From positions 2,356,001-2,420,000 of the forward strand of contig NZ_JARTVY010000001.1 of the NCBI RefSeq assembly GCF_031450805.1: DNA of 64,000 nucleotides, in the 5' to 3' direction. The translations under genes were made by a program, and so were the position numbers. The notes beneath the pieces were generated by a model. It had not been told where the DNA came from and did not search any database. It worked only from the letters and a program-made list of their open reading frames with translations. The stretch comes from Caballeronia sp031450805. GTDB taxonomy: Bacteria; Pseudomonadota; Gammaproteobacteria; Burkholderiales; Burkholderiaceae. Shown in pieces: positions 43,072-51,735 of this stretch. Position 1 is the stretch's first letter; each line of letters opens with the position of its first letter.

Positions 43072-44463
43072 TTATTCGCCGCCGTAAAAGTTTTGCACGC
43101 CGGCGAAGTTGTCGAACTTCGTGTACTGCCCGTGGAACGTCAGGCGCACCGGTCCGATCGGGCCGTTACGCTGCTTGCCGATGATGATCTCGGCCGTGCC
43201 TTTGTCCGGGCTGTCGGGATTGTAGACCTCATCGCGGTAGATGAAGAGAATCACGTCGGCGTCCTGCTCGATAGCGCCGGATTCGCGCAGGTCGGACATG
43301 ATCGGGCGCTTGTTCGGGCGCTGTTCGAGACCGCGGTTCAGCTGCGACAGCGCGATCACGGGCACGTCCAGTTCCTTTGCAAGACTCTTGAGCGAGCGCG
43401 AGATTTCGGAGATTTCGGTCGCGCGGTTTTCACCGCCGCTGCCGGAGCCGGACATCAGCTGCAGGTAATCGACGATGATGAGCCCGAGCTTTCCGCATTG
43501 CCGCGACAGGCGCCGCGCGCGCGAACGCAGTTCCATCGGATTCAGGCCGCCTGTTTCGTCGATGAAAAGCTGGGCCTCGCTCATTTTCTGCACCGCGTGC
43601 GTGAGCTTCGGCCAGTCCTCGTCGGTGAGGCGGCCCGTGCGCATGCGATGCTGGTCGAGCCGGCCGACCGAGCCGAGCATACGCATCGTCAGTTGCGTGC
43701 CAGGCATTTCCATCGAGAACACGGCAACCGGCAGCCCGTATTCGACCGCCACGTATTCGCCGATGTTCATTGAGAACGCGGTCTTACCCATGGACGGGCG
43801 CCCCGCCACGATGATCAGTTCGCCGCCGTGCATGCCCGACGTCATGCGGTCGAGGTCGACGAAGCCCGTCGGCGTGCCGGTGACATCGCTCGGATTGGCC
43901 GTGTGGTAAAGCGTGTCGATGCGCTCGACCACCTGCGTCAGAAGCGGCCCGATTTCCAGAAAGCCCTGCGTGCCGCGCGCGCCGTCCTCGGCGATGGAAA
44001 ACACGCGCGATTCGGCCTCGTCGAGAATCTGCCGGACTTCCTTGCCTTGCGGATTGAACGCGTCGGCGGAGATTTCATCGGCGACGGAAACGAGGCGGCG
44101 CAGCACCGCGCGGTCGCGCACGATTTCGGCATAACGGCGGATGTTCGCCGCGCTCGGCGTGTTTTGCGCGAGCGCGTTCAGATACGCGAGCCCGCCGACT
44201 TCCTCGGCCTTGCCGGCCATGTTGAGCGCTTCGTAGACGGTGATCACGTCCGCCGGGCGCGTGGCCGCGATCAGCTTGCCGATGTGCTCATAAATGATGC
44301 GATGGTCGTAGCGATAAAAGTCGCTCTGCGCCATGACGTCGGCGATGCGGTCCCATGCCGCATTGTCCAGTAACAGACCGCCGATGACCGATTGCTCGGC
44401 TTCGATCGAGTGCGGCGGGACCTTCAGCGCGTCGAGTTGCGGATCTTTGGACGGTGCGTTCAT
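43072..44463 (-). CDS. dnaB: Replicative DNA helicase DnaB
   Basis: A 463-residue hexameric helicase. The N-terminal domain (about 15-120) opens with PHSIEAEQSVIGGLLLD; the RecA-like motor (about 180-460) has Walker A AGRPSMGKTAFSMN, Walker B LGLIIVDYLQLM and LSQLNRGLEQRPNKRP. It unwinds DNA ahead of the replication fork. It follows rplI but is separated by a terminator, so it may have its own promoter. A short hairpin, GGCGAAC/GTTCGCC at 43053-43071, directly follows the stop codon. Confidence 0.97.
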   Translation of the reverse strand: MNAPSKDPQLDALKVPPHSIEAEQSVIGGLLLDNAAWDRIADVMAQSDFYRYDHRIIYEHIGKLIAATRPADVITVYEALNMAGKAEEVGGLAYLNALAQNTPSAANIRRYAEIVRDRAVLRRLVSVADEISADAFNPQGKEVRQILDEAESRVFSIAEDGARGTQGFLEIGPLLTQVVERIDTLYHTANPSDVTGTPTGFVDLDRMTSGMHGGELIIVAGRPSMGKTAFSMNIGEYVAVEYGLPVAVFSMEMPGTQLTMRMLGSVGRLDQHRMRTGRLTDEDWPKLTHAVQKMSEAQLFIDETGGLNPMELRSRARRLSRQCGKLGLIIVDYLQLMSGSGSGGENRATEISEISRSLKSLAKELDVPVIALSQLNRGLEQRPNKRPIMSDLRESGAIEQDADVILFIYRDEVYNPDSPDKGTAEIIIGKQRNGPIGPVRLTFHGQYTKFDNFAGVQNFYGGE

Positions 44464-44512
44464 GGGGTGGAATTATCGACGAAATAAGACGGCCGGTGCT
44501 TCAATCAGACAA

Positions 44513-44545
44513 CAAAAAAGGCAGGACCCGATGGAGGTTCCTGCC
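44513..44545 (-). terminator. Intrinsic terminator after rplI
   Basis: On the minus strand GGCAGGA (44539-44545) pairs with TCCTGCC (44520-44526) and is followed by six T residues. It ends the rpsF-priB-rpsR-rplI transcript before dnaB. Confidence 0.8.
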
Positions 44546-44586
44546 CTTCTTTTCCTGCTCGCGAGGCGCGGGGCCTCGCTTGTGCC

Positions 44587-45042
44587 TTACGCGTGTTCGC
44601 CGAGCACCGACACGTTCACGTCGACGAGGACGTCCGTGTGCAGCGCCACTTGAACCGGATGGTCGCCGACCATCTTGAGCGGACCTTGCGGCAGACGCAC
44701 TTGCGCCTTTTCGACTTCGGCGAAGCCTTGCTTCTTCAGCGCATCCGCGATGTCCGCGTTCGTGACCGAACCGAACAGACGGCCGTCGACGCCAGCCTTC
44801 TGCGAGATCTGCACGGTGAAACCGCTCAGCTTTTCGCCTTGCGCTTGCGCGGCAGCCAGCTTTTCAGCGGCGTTCTTTTCGAGATCGGCGCGGCGAACTT
44901 CGAATTCGGCGATCGCGTCCTTCGTTGCACGGCGGGCCTTCTTGCCGGGGATCAGGAAGTTACGTGCGTAGCCGTCCTTGACCTTGACGATGTCGCCCAG
45001 GTTGCCCAGGTTGACGACCTTTTCCAAAAGAATGATTTGCAT
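44587..45042 (-). CDS. rplI: 50S ribosomal protein L9
   Basis: A 151-residue protein of normal length. MQIILLEKVVNLGNLGD and VKDGYARNFLIPGKKA form the N-terminal rRNA-binding domain; a long central helix leads to the C-terminal domain with SVTNADIADALK. L9 binds 23S rRNA near the L1 stalk. It is the fourth gene of the S6 operon, 28 bases after rpsR. Confidence 0.98.
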   Translation of the reverse strand: MQIILLEKVVNLGNLGDIVKVKDGYARNFLIPGKKARRATKDAIAEFEVRRADLEKNAAEKLAAAQAQGEKLSGFTVQISQKAGVDGRLFGSVTNADIADALKKQGFAEVEKAQVRLPQGPLKMVGDHPVQVALHTDVLVDVNVSVLGEHA

Positions 45043-45070
45043 TTTTGGCTTTCCTTATTGCGTCGTCTGA

Positions 45071-45346
45071 TTAGGCCTTGTGCAGGTCGGTGTACGGCAG
45101 CAGCGCGAGGAAACGCGCGCGCTTGATTGCCGTGTCGAGCTGGCGCTGATAGTGCGCCTTCGTGCCAGTCAGACGAGCCGGCGTGATCTTGCCGTTTTCG
45201 CCGATGAAGTCCTTCAGCGTTTCCGTGTCCTTGTAGTCGATGTACTCGACACCGGCTGCCGTGAAACGGCAGAACTTCTTGCGCTTGAAGAGCGGGTTTT
45301 GTTGCTGACGACGCTTGTCGAATTTCTTACCAGTCGGGCGGGGCAT
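45071..45346 (-). CDS. rpsR: 30S ribosomal protein S18
   Basis: A 91-residue small-subunit protein with KKFCRFTAAGVEYIDYKD and GKITPARLTGTKAHYQRQL, the defining S18 blocks. It pairs with S6 on the platform of the 30S subunit. The gene starts two bases after the priB stop. Confidence 0.98.
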   Translation of the reverse strand: MPRPTGKKFDKRRQQQNPLFKRKKFCRFTAAGVEYIDYKDTETLKDFIGENGKITPARLTGTKAHYQRQLDTAIKRARFLALLPYTDLHKA

Positions 45347-45348
45347 GT

Positions 45349-45648
45349 TCAGTCCTTTCCAATGTCCTGCAATTCTGTGATGTGAAACACCAGGGTTCGC
45401 GCGTTACGGCTTCGTTTCGCCAGAAAGCCGGTGAAGCGTGTTTCGACGCCCATCGGACAGCTTTCCAGCTTGCCGCTCGCTTCGCCGGCCGCGACCGCCT
45501 GCATGGTCAGTTCGATCTTGCGGACGATGCCCGCTTCGACGACTTCCGCGGCGTGTTGCAAGGTGCAGCTTGCGATCGGGATGCCGGCGGGCGTGTACCG
45601 CACCGGTTCGCGTTCCACGACGCTCGCTGTCAGTTGCAGCCGGTTCAC
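45349..45648 (-). CDS. priB: Primosomal replication protein PriB
   Basis: A 99-residue single OB-fold protein: NRLQLTASVVEREPVRYTPAG, then SCTLQHAAEVVEAG and a C-terminal LVFHITELQDI. PriB binds single-stranded DNA and helps PriA reload DnaB at stalled forks. Its place between the genes for S6 and S18 is conserved in beta- and gammaproteobacteria. Confidence 0.95.
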   Translation of the reverse strand: MNRLQLTASVVEREPVRYTPAGIPIASCTLQHAAEVVEAGIVRKIELTMQAVAAGEASGKLESCPMGVETRFTGFLAKRSRNARTLVFHITELQDIGKD

Positions 45649-45693
45649 GAGATGATTCTGCTTCCCTGGTGGCTTGACAGTGATGAACTGTCG

Positions 45694-46065
45694 TTAAGCC
45701 TGCGCTTCGGTCGGCTGAGCAGCCGCCTTCTTGGCTTCTTCGCGCTGCACTTCCTTCATCATCGGCGACGGGCCGGTTTCGGCCTTCTTCATCTTGACGA
45801 TCAGATGGCGCAGAACGGCGTCGTTGAACTTGAACGCGTGTTCCAGTTCTTCGAGCGTCGCCTGGTCGCATTCGATGTTCATGCAGACGTAGTGAGCCTT
45901 CGCGAGTTTCTCGATCATGTAGGCCAGTTGGCGGCGGCCCCAGTCCTCGATGCGGTGGATCTGGCCACCGTGCGACGTGATCGTGGCCTTGTAGCGCTCG
46001 ATCATGGCGGGCACTTGCTCGCTCTGATCGGGATGCACGATAAAGACGATTTCGTAATGACGCAT
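45694..46065 (-). CDS. rpsF: 30S ribosomal protein S6
   Basis: A 123-residue protein from the ATG at 46065, with AAGGAG seven bases before it. MRHYEIVFIVHPDQSEQV, IEDWGRRQLAYMIEK and AHYVCMNIEC are S6 signatures; the tail beyond residue 100 is a variable charged extension. It is the first gene of the operon and is likely under feedback by the S6:S18 complex through the leader hairpin. Confidence 0.97.
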   Translation of the reverse strand: MRHYEIVFIVHPDQSEQVPAMIERYKATITSHGGQIHRIEDWGRRQLAYMIEKLAKAHYVCMNIECDQATLEELEHAFKFNDAVLRHLIVKMKKAETGPSPMMKEVQREEAKKAAAQPTEAQA

Positions 46066-46095
46066 ATTCACTCCTTGGGCTACTTGTGGATTAGA

Positions 46096-46122
46096 GCCGC
46101 CCGGGCGTCGGACCGGTGCGGC
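46096..46122 (-). promoter_or_regulatory. Candidate S6:S18-binding leader hairpin of rpsF
   Basis: In the 5' leader of rpsF, GCCGC and GCGGC arms enclose a GC-rich stem with an ACCGG/CCGA segment in its loop or bulge, about 30 bases before the start codon. In many bacteria the S6:S18 complex represses its own operon by binding a hairpin with a bulged CCG that imitates its 16S rRNA site. Position and CCG content fit; the exact fold was not computed. Confidence 0.45.
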
Positions 46123-46138
46123 AAGTGAGAAGCCGAAG

Positions 46139-46167
46139 ATTATAGCTTTTTGTATGCGCTCGCGCAA
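46139..46167 (-). promoter_or_regulatory. Promoter of the rpsF operon
   Basis: On the minus strand a perfect TATAAT (46139-46144) lies 17 bases from TTGCGC (46162-46167). Transcription would begin near 46132, just before the leader hairpin. Confidence 0.6.
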
Positions 46168-46194
46168 ATCCGATTTGAACGCGTTTTCAAGCAG

Positions 46195-47148
46195 TTAGCT
46201 TGCGTGCGCGTGAATCGGCTGCGGCTCGCCTGGCCACGTGAGGCGGCGGCTCCAGTATCCCGGCTGCGCGTAGATTTCCTTAAGGTAATCAATGAAGTAG
46301 CGCACCCGCGCGGGGACATAACGCTGCTGCGGGTAAACGGCGAGGATGTCGTAAGCGGGCAGTTCGAAGTCGTCGAGCACGGTTTCGAGTTCGCCCGCCT
46401 CCAGTTGCCGCTGGATTTCCCACGTCGATCGCCAGCCGAGCCCCAGCCCTTCCGATACCCAGCGATGCAGCAGTTCGCCGTCGTTGCAATCGAGGTTGCC
46501 GGCCACGCGCACGGTCGCGAGCTTGCCGTTGCGCTGAAAGTACCAGCCGCGGTTCTGCCCGCCCTGCAGGTTGAAGGCGAGGCAGTTGTGATTGGGCAGA
46601 TCGTCCAGCGTCTTCGGCTTGCCGTGCTTCCTGAAGTACGCGGGCGTGCCGCAGACGACGCGCCGGTTGCCCGCGAGCTTCACCGCGACGAAGTTCGGAT
46701 CGACCGCCCCGCCGATGCGGATCGACAGATCGTAGCCCTCGCGCACGAGATCGACGACGCGATCGGTCAGATTGAACGACATCTGCAATTCGGGCTTGTC
46801 GGCGATGAATGCCGGCGCGTGCGGCGCGACGTGCATCCGGCCGAACGCCGCCGGCGCCGACACGATCAGATGGCCGCCCACCGCGCGGCGCCCCGCCGCC
46901 AGTTCGTTCTCCGCCTGGTCCCACTCCGCGAGCAGATTCTTGCAGCGGTCGAGAAACGCGGCGCCGTCCTCGCTCACGACGAGACGCCGCGTCGAGCGAT
47001 ACATCAGCTTGACGCCGAGACGCTTTTCGAGCGCATCGATGCGCCGTCCCAGAATCACCGGCGACACCCCCTCCTCCAGCGCCGCAGCCGCGAGGCTGCC
47101 CGCCTCGGCTACTCGCACGAACGTCTCGATCTGTTTGAAGCGGTCCAT
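46195..47148 (-). CDS. LysR-family transcriptional regulator divergent from gcl
   Basis: A 317-residue LysR regulator. The winged helix-turn-helix (about 1-60: MDRFKQIETFVRVAEAGSL, VSPVILGRRIDALEKRLGV) is followed by a LysR substrate-binding domain. AGGAGA before the ATG at 47148 sets the start. It is transcribed away from the glyoxylate carboligase gene, with 176 bases between, so it probably controls gcl-hyi-glxR in response to a pathway intermediate; the inducer is not known. Confidence 0.9.
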   Translation of the reverse strand: MDRFKQIETFVRVAEAGSLAAAALEEGVSPVILGRRIDALEKRLGVKLMYRSTRRLVVSEDGAAFLDRCKNLLAEWDQAENELAAGRRAVGGHLIVSAPAAFGRMHVAPHAPAFIADKPELQMSFNLTDRVVDLVREGYDLSIRIGGAVDPNFVAVKLAGNRRVVCGTPAYFRKHGKPKTLDDLPNHNCLAFNLQGGQNRGWYFQRNGKLATVRVAGNLDCNDGELLHRWVSEGLGLGWRSTWEIQRQLEAGELETVLDDFELPAYDILAVYPQQRYVPARVRYFIDYLKEIYAQPGYWSRRLTWPGEPQPIHAHAS

Positions 47149-47324
47149 TTGCGTGTCTCCTGGCTCAAAAGCGAGCCGCACAGCATGGGCATTCGATACT
47201 TTTGGTTTGGGAAAAAGCGACTCGTGCTGATCTTATCAAACCTTTTTCACAGTTCTAAAGTGCAACGGAACCCTGCTTCGATGCAGACAGCATTCACGGA
47301 TAGAGACAAACGAAGGAGACATTC

Positions 47325-49100
47325 ATGGCCAAGATGAGAGCCGTCGACGCAGCCGTTCTCGTGCTGGAAAAAGAAGGGATCGACACCGCGTTCGGCGTGC
47401 CGGGCGCCGCGATCAACCCGTTCTACTCGGCGATGAAGAAGTCGGGCAGCATCAGCCACGTGCTCGCGCGTCACGTCGAAGGCGCGTCGCATATGGCCGA
47501 AGGGTATACGCGCGCCGCGGCCGGCAACATCGGGGTATGCATCGGCACGTCGGGACCTGCGGGGACGGACATGATCACGGGCCTCTACTCCGCTTCCGCC
47601 GATTCCATCCCGATTCTCGCGATCACCGGCCAGGCGCCGCGCGCGCGTCTCTACAAGGAAGACTTTCAGGCGGTCGATATCGAATCGATCGCGAAGCCGG
47701 TCACGAAGTGGGCCGTCACGGTGCGCGAGCCCGCGCTCGTGCCGCGCGTGTTCCAGCAGGCGTTCCATCTGATGCGCTCGGGCCGTCCGGGTCCGGTGCT
47801 GGTCGATCTGCCGATCGACGTGCAGGTCGCCGAAATCGAGTTCGATATCGATACGTACGAACCGCTGCCGGTCTACAAGCCGAAGGCGACGCGTGCGCAG
47901 ATCGAGAAGGCGCTCACGATGCTCAACGAAGCCGAGAAGCCGCTCATCGTCTCCGGCGGCGGCGTGCTCAACGCGGCTGCGGAGGACCTGCTCGTCACCT
48001 TCGCGGAAACGCTCGGCGTGCCGGTCATCCCGACGCTGATGTCGTGGGGCGCGATTCCCGACGATCACCCGCTGATGGCCGGCATGGTCGGCTTGCAGAC
48101 GTCGCATCGATACGGCAACGCGACGATGCTCGCATCCGACTTCGTGCTCGGCATCGGCAATCGCTGGGCAAACCGTCATACGGGCAGTGTCGAGGTCTAT
48201 ACGAAGGGCCGTAAGTTCGTGCACGTGGATATCGAGCCGACGCAGATCGGCCGCGTGTTCGGACCGGATCTCGGCATCGTGTCGGATGCGAAGGCGGCGC
48301 TCGAACTCTTCGTGGAAGTGGCGAAGGAATGGAAGGCCGCGGGCAAGCTCAGGGACCGCAGCGCGTGGGTCGCCGATTGCCAGCAGCGCAAGCGCACGAT
48401 GCTGCGCAAGACGCACTTCGACAACGTCCCGATGAAGCCCCAGCGCGTGTACGAAGAGATGAATCTCGCGTTCGACCGCGACACCTGCTTCGTGACGACG
48501 ATCGGTCTTTCGCAGATCGCCGGTGCGCAGTTCCTGCACGTGTTCAAGGCGCGCAACTGGATCAACTGCGGTCAGGCGGGGCCGCTCGGCTGGACGATTC
48601 CGGCTGCGCTCGGCGTTCGCGCGGCGGACCCGCAGCGCAAGATCGTCGCGCTTTCGGGCGATTACGACTTTCAGTTCATGATCGAAGAGCTGGCCGTCGG
48701 CGCGCAGTTCAAGCTGCCTTATGTGCACGTCGTCGTGAACAACTCGTATCTCGGACTGATCCGTCAGGCGCAGCGCGGCTTCGATATGGACTACTGCGTG
48801 CAGCTTGCCTTCGACAACATCAACGCGCCGGAACTCGAAGGCTATGGCGTGGATCACGTCGCGGTTGCCGAAGGCCTCGGCTGCAAGGCGCTGCGCGTGC
48901 ACAAGCCGGAAGACATCGCCGGCGCGCTGAAGCAAGCGCAGGCGCTGGCCGCGGAGCATCAGGTGCCGGTCGTCGTCGAGATGATTCTCGAACGTGTGAC
49001 GAACATCGCGATGGGCACGGAGATCGATGCGATCAACGAGTTCGAAGAGCTCGCCGAAAGCCACGCCGATGCGCCCACCGCCGTGATGCCGCTCGACTGA
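47325..49100 (+). CDS. gcl: Glyoxylate carboligase (tartronate-semialdehyde synthase)
   Basis: A 591-residue thiamine diphosphate enzyme. FGVPGAAINPFYSAMK and LARHVEGASHMAEGYTRA are diagnostic: Val51 replaces the glutamate that nearly all other ThDP enzymes have at this position, as in characterised glyoxylate carboligase. The C-terminal cofactor site is LSGDYDFQFM to NNSYLGLIR. It joins two glyoxylates to tartronate semialdehyde with release of CO2. GAAGGAG precedes the start. First gene of gcl-hyi-glxR. Confidence 0.96.
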   Translation: MAKMRAVDAAVLVLEKEGIDTAFGVPGAAINPFYSAMKKSGSISHVLARHVEGASHMAEGYTRAAAGNIGVCIGTSGPAGTDMITGLYSASADSIPILAITGQAPRARLYKEDFQAVDIESIAKPVTKWAVTVREPALVPRVFQQAFHLMRSGRPGPVLVDLPIDVQVAEIEFDIDTYEPLPVYKPKATRAQIEKALTMLNEAEKPLIVSGGGVLNAAAEDLLVTFAETLGVPVIPTLMSWGAIPDDHPLMAGMVGLQTSHRYGNATMLASDFVLGIGNRWANRHTGSVEVYTKGRKFVHVDIEPTQIGRVFGPDLGIVSDAKAALELFVEVAKEWKAAGKLRDRSAWVADCQQRKRTMLRKTHFDNVPMKPQRVYEEMNLAFDRDTCFVTTIGLSQIAGAQFLHVFKARNWINCGQAGPLGWTIPAALGVRAADPQRKIVALSGDYDFQFMIEELAVGAQFKLPYVHVVVNNSYLGLIRQAQRGFDMDYCVQLAFDNINAPELEGYGVDHVAVAEGLGCKALRVHKPEDIAGALKQAQALAAEHQVPVVVEMILERVTNIAMGTEIDAINEFEELAESHADAPTAVMPLD

Positions 49101-49148
49101 ACACGTTCACCCGCTGACCGACCATCAGCAAGACAATCAGGAAGACAC

Positions 49149-49949
49149 ATGCCGAAATTTGCCGCGAATCTGACGATGCTGTTCAACGAAGTCCCCTTCC
49201 TCGACCGCTTCGCCGCGGCCGCGAACGCGGGCTTCAAAGCGGTCGAGTTCCTGTTCCCCTACGCCTGCTCGATCGGCGACATTCAGACGCGCCTCAGGGA
49301 CAACGATCTTCAGATCGTTCTGCATAACCTTCCCGCCGGCAACTGGGATGCGGGCGAGCGCGGCATCGCCTGCCTGCCCGATCGCGTCGCCGAGTTCCGC
49401 GAAGGCGTGCCCCGCGCGATCGAATATGCGAAGGCGCTGAACGTGCCGCAACTGAACTGCCTCGTCGGCATTCCGACGGCGGGCGTATCGGCGGACGAGG
49501 CGCGCGCGACGATCATCGAGAACCTGCGCTTCGCCGCCGACGCGCTGAAGAAGGAAGGCATCAGGCTGCTCGTCGAACCGTGCAATGCGTACGACATTCC
49601 GGGCTTCGCGCTGAACCGGTCGCAGGAAGGACTCGACGTGATCCGCGCGGTCGGATCGGACAATCTGTTCCTGCAGTACGACATCTATCACATGCAGCGA
49701 ATGGAAGGCGAACTGGCCGCGACGATCAAAAAGAATCTGCCGTCGATCGCGCACATTCAGCTTGCCGACAACCCCGGCCGCAACGAGCCGGGCACCGGCG
49801 AAATCAACTACCCGTTCCTCTTCGGGCTGCTCGATTCGATCGGCTATGAAGGATGGATCGGCTGCGAATACAAGCCGCTCAACGGCACCGAAGCGGGCCT
49901 GGGCTGGCTGCAAAACGTCGGCGGTGTGGAAGCTGCCGTTACCGCGTGA
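49149..49949 (+). CDS. hyi: Hydroxypyruvate isomerase
   Basis: A 266-residue TIM-barrel isomerase of the Hyi/sugar isomerase family: MPKFAANLTMLFNEVPFLDRF, GFKAVEFLFPY, LVEPCNAYDIPGF and HIQLADNPGRNEPGTGEINY contain the catalytic glutamates and metal ligands. It interconverts hydroxypyruvate and tartronate semialdehyde. It lies 48 bases after gcl and 20 bases before glxR. Confidence 0.95.
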   Translation: MPKFAANLTMLFNEVPFLDRFAAAANAGFKAVEFLFPYACSIGDIQTRLRDNDLQIVLHNLPAGNWDAGERGIACLPDRVAEFREGVPRAIEYAKALNVPQLNCLVGIPTAGVSADEARATIIENLRFAADALKKEGIRLLVEPCNAYDIPGFALNRSQEGLDVIRAVGSDNLFLQYDIYHMQRMEGELAATIKKNLPSIAHIQLADNPGRNEPGTGEINYPFLFGLLDSIGYEGWIGCEYKPLNGTEAGLGWLQNVGGVEAAVTA

Positions 49950-49969
49950 ATAAAGGAGGAGCACACAGT

Positions 49970-50875
49970 ATGGCAACGATCGGTTTCATCGGGCTCGGCA
50001 TCATGGGCGCCCACATGGCGCGCAATCTTCTGAAGGGCGGCCACACGCTTGTCGTGAACGGCAAGTATCCGGTTCCCGACGATATCCGCGCGCAAACGCA
50101 GGTCGTCGCGGACTCGACGGCCGTCGCACGAGCCAGCGAGATCGTCATCACGATGGTGCCCGACACGCCCGATGTCGCCAACGTACTCTTCGCCGACGAT
50201 GGCGTCGCGAACGGTCTGACGAAGGGCAAGGTCGTAATCGACATGAGTTCGATCAGCCCGCTGGATACACAGGAGTTCGCGAAGAAGATCAACGCGCTCG
50301 GGTGCGATTATCTCGATGCGCCCGTGTCCGGCGGCGAAGTCGGCGCACGCGAAGCCACGCTGACGATCATGGTCGGCGGCCCGCAGAAATCGTTCGATCT
50401 GGCAAAGCCCCTGTTCGAACTGATGGGCAAGAACATCTCGCTCATCGGCGATAACGGCGCGGGCCAAACAACGAAGGTTGCGAATCAGATCATCGTCGCG
50501 CTGAACATCGAAGCGGTGGCGGAAGCGCTGCTGTTCGCATCGCGTTCGGGCGCCGATCCGGAGCGCGTGCGCCGTGCGCTGATGGGCGGCTTCGCGTCGT
50601 CGCGCATTCTCGAAGTGCACGGCGAGCGCATGACGAAGCGCACGTTCGATCCGGGCTTCCGGATCGAACTGCATCAAAAGGATCTGAATCTCGCGCTCGA
50701 TGGCGCGCGCAAGATGGGCCTTACCCTGCCGCATACCGCGAGCGCGCAGCAGTTGTTCAGCGTGTGCGCGGCGAACGGCGGCAAGGCGTGGGATCACTCG
50801 GCGCTCGTGCGTGCGCTCGAGATCATGTCGAACTATCAGGTGGCGGAAGAGCCGCAGCAAGCCAAGGCTGCGTGA
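49970..50875 (+). CDS. glxR: 2-hydroxy-3-oxopropionate (tartronate semialdehyde) reductase
   Basis: A 301-residue beta-hydroxyacid dehydrogenase. The NAD(P) motif is GFIGLGIMGAHMARNL, the substrate motif DAPVSGGEVGAREATL, and the catalytic lysine lies in GAGQTTKVANQ. It reduces tartronate semialdehyde to glycerate, completing assimilation of glyoxylate. AAGGAGGA nine bases before the ATG at 49970 fixes the start; the frame is open further upstream only by overlapping hyi. Confidence 0.95.
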   Translation: MATIGFIGLGIMGAHMARNLLKGGHTLVVNGKYPVPDDIRAQTQVVADSTAVARASEIVITMVPDTPDVANVLFADDGVANGLTKGKVVIDMSSISPLDTQEFAKKINALGCDYLDAPVSGGEVGAREATLTIMVGGPQKSFDLAKPLFELMGKNISLIGDNGAGQTTKVANQIIVALNIEAVAEALLFASRSGADPERVRRALMGGFASSRILEVHGERMTKRTFDPGFRIELHQKDLNLALDGARKMGLTLPHTASAQQLFSVCAANGGKAWDHSALVRALEIMSNYQVAEEPQQAKAA

Positions 50876-51180
50876 AGCTTTCCTGCCTGAACCGTGGGGC
50901 GTCCCGCGTATGGGCACGCGGGACAAATGCCGCTCTGGGCTGAGGGCGGCAAGTGGGGTCCGAGAGCGGCATCCGGCGGTGCGCCGGGTAAGCCTTGGTC
51001 GGTCAGACGGTTTGCCGTCGGGTGTCCGCGTCGGATTGCTGTGTGAGTTTTCATCGATGCGCGCGCGGTGCGGCGTGCGACGAAATACCTTGTTCGAACC
51101 GAGAACTATCTGGTGACGCGCGGGACTAATGTGCCTCTAGTTCGCAAGCGGCGCCACTTAGTCATTCAAGGAGTTGAACA
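50876..51180 (+). other. Intergenic region between glxR and kbp
   Basis: About 305 bases with no supported gene. A perfect hairpin GTCCCGCGT/ACGCGGGAC lies at 50901-50924, 26 bases after glxR, without a T run, and may protect or end its transcript. The last 30 bases carry AAGGAG before kbp. I could not place the kbp promoter. Confidence 0.5.
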
Positions 51181-51675
51181 ATGGGAATCCTCAGTTTCAT
51201 CAAGGAAGCAGGCGAGAAACTGTTCGGTGCTACGACGCCGTCCGCTCAGGCCGCACCGGCGAATGCGCCCGTGGATGTCGCCGCGCTGAATCAGAAGGCC
51301 GGCGAAGCGATCGCCACGTATATCCGCTCGCAAGGGTTGAATGCGGACAACCTGCAGGTCAGGTATGACGGCGCATCCCATACCGTCACGGTCTCGGGCC
51401 AGGCGGCGGACCAGGCCACGAAGGAGAAGATTCTGGTCGCAGCGGGCAACGTGCAGCACGTCGACAAGGTCGATGACCAGTTGACCGTGCCGAACGCCGC
51501 GCCCGAGTCGCAATATCACACGGTCGCATCGGGCGACAATCTGTGGAAGATCGCGGAAAAGTATTACGGCAGCGGCGCTAGGAACGATCTCATCTTCGAG
51601 GCGAACAAGCCGATGCTGAAGAGTCCGGACAAGATCTATCCCGGTCAGGTGCTGCGCATTCCGCCGGCTAACTGA
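51181..51675 (+). CDS. kbp: BON-LysM potassium-binding protein Kbp (YgaU)
   Basis: A 164-residue protein with no signal peptide: a short N-terminal helix (GILSFIKEAGEKLFG), a BON domain (about 35-100, ending VDKVDDQLTV) and a LysM domain (about 112-162, YHTVASGDNLWKIAEKYYG to YPGQVLRIPP). This matches enterobacterial Kbp/YgaU, a cytoplasmic K+-binding protein induced by osmotic stress. AAGGAG precedes the start. It is a single-gene unit closed by a strong terminator. Confidence 0.93.
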   Translation: MGILSFIKEAGEKLFGATTPSAQAAPANAPVDVAALNQKAGEAIATYIRSQGLNADNLQVRYDGASHTVTVSGQAADQATKEKILVAAGNVQHVDKVDDQLTVPNAAPESQYHTVASGDNLWKIAEKYYGSGARNDLIFEANKPMLKSPDKIYPGQVLRIPPAN

Positions 51676-51702
51676 TTGTTTTTGCCGCTTGTGAATGAAC
51701 GG

Positions 51703-51728
51703 AAAACGCGAACCTCGGTTCGCGTTTT
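51703..51728. terminator. Bidirectional terminator between kbp and the asparaginase gene
   Basis: AAAACGCGAACC pairs perfectly with GGTTCGCGTTTT across a two-base loop, with A and T tracts on both sides. It serves both convergent genes. Confidence 0.85.
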
Positions 51729-51735
51729 CTTCTTG

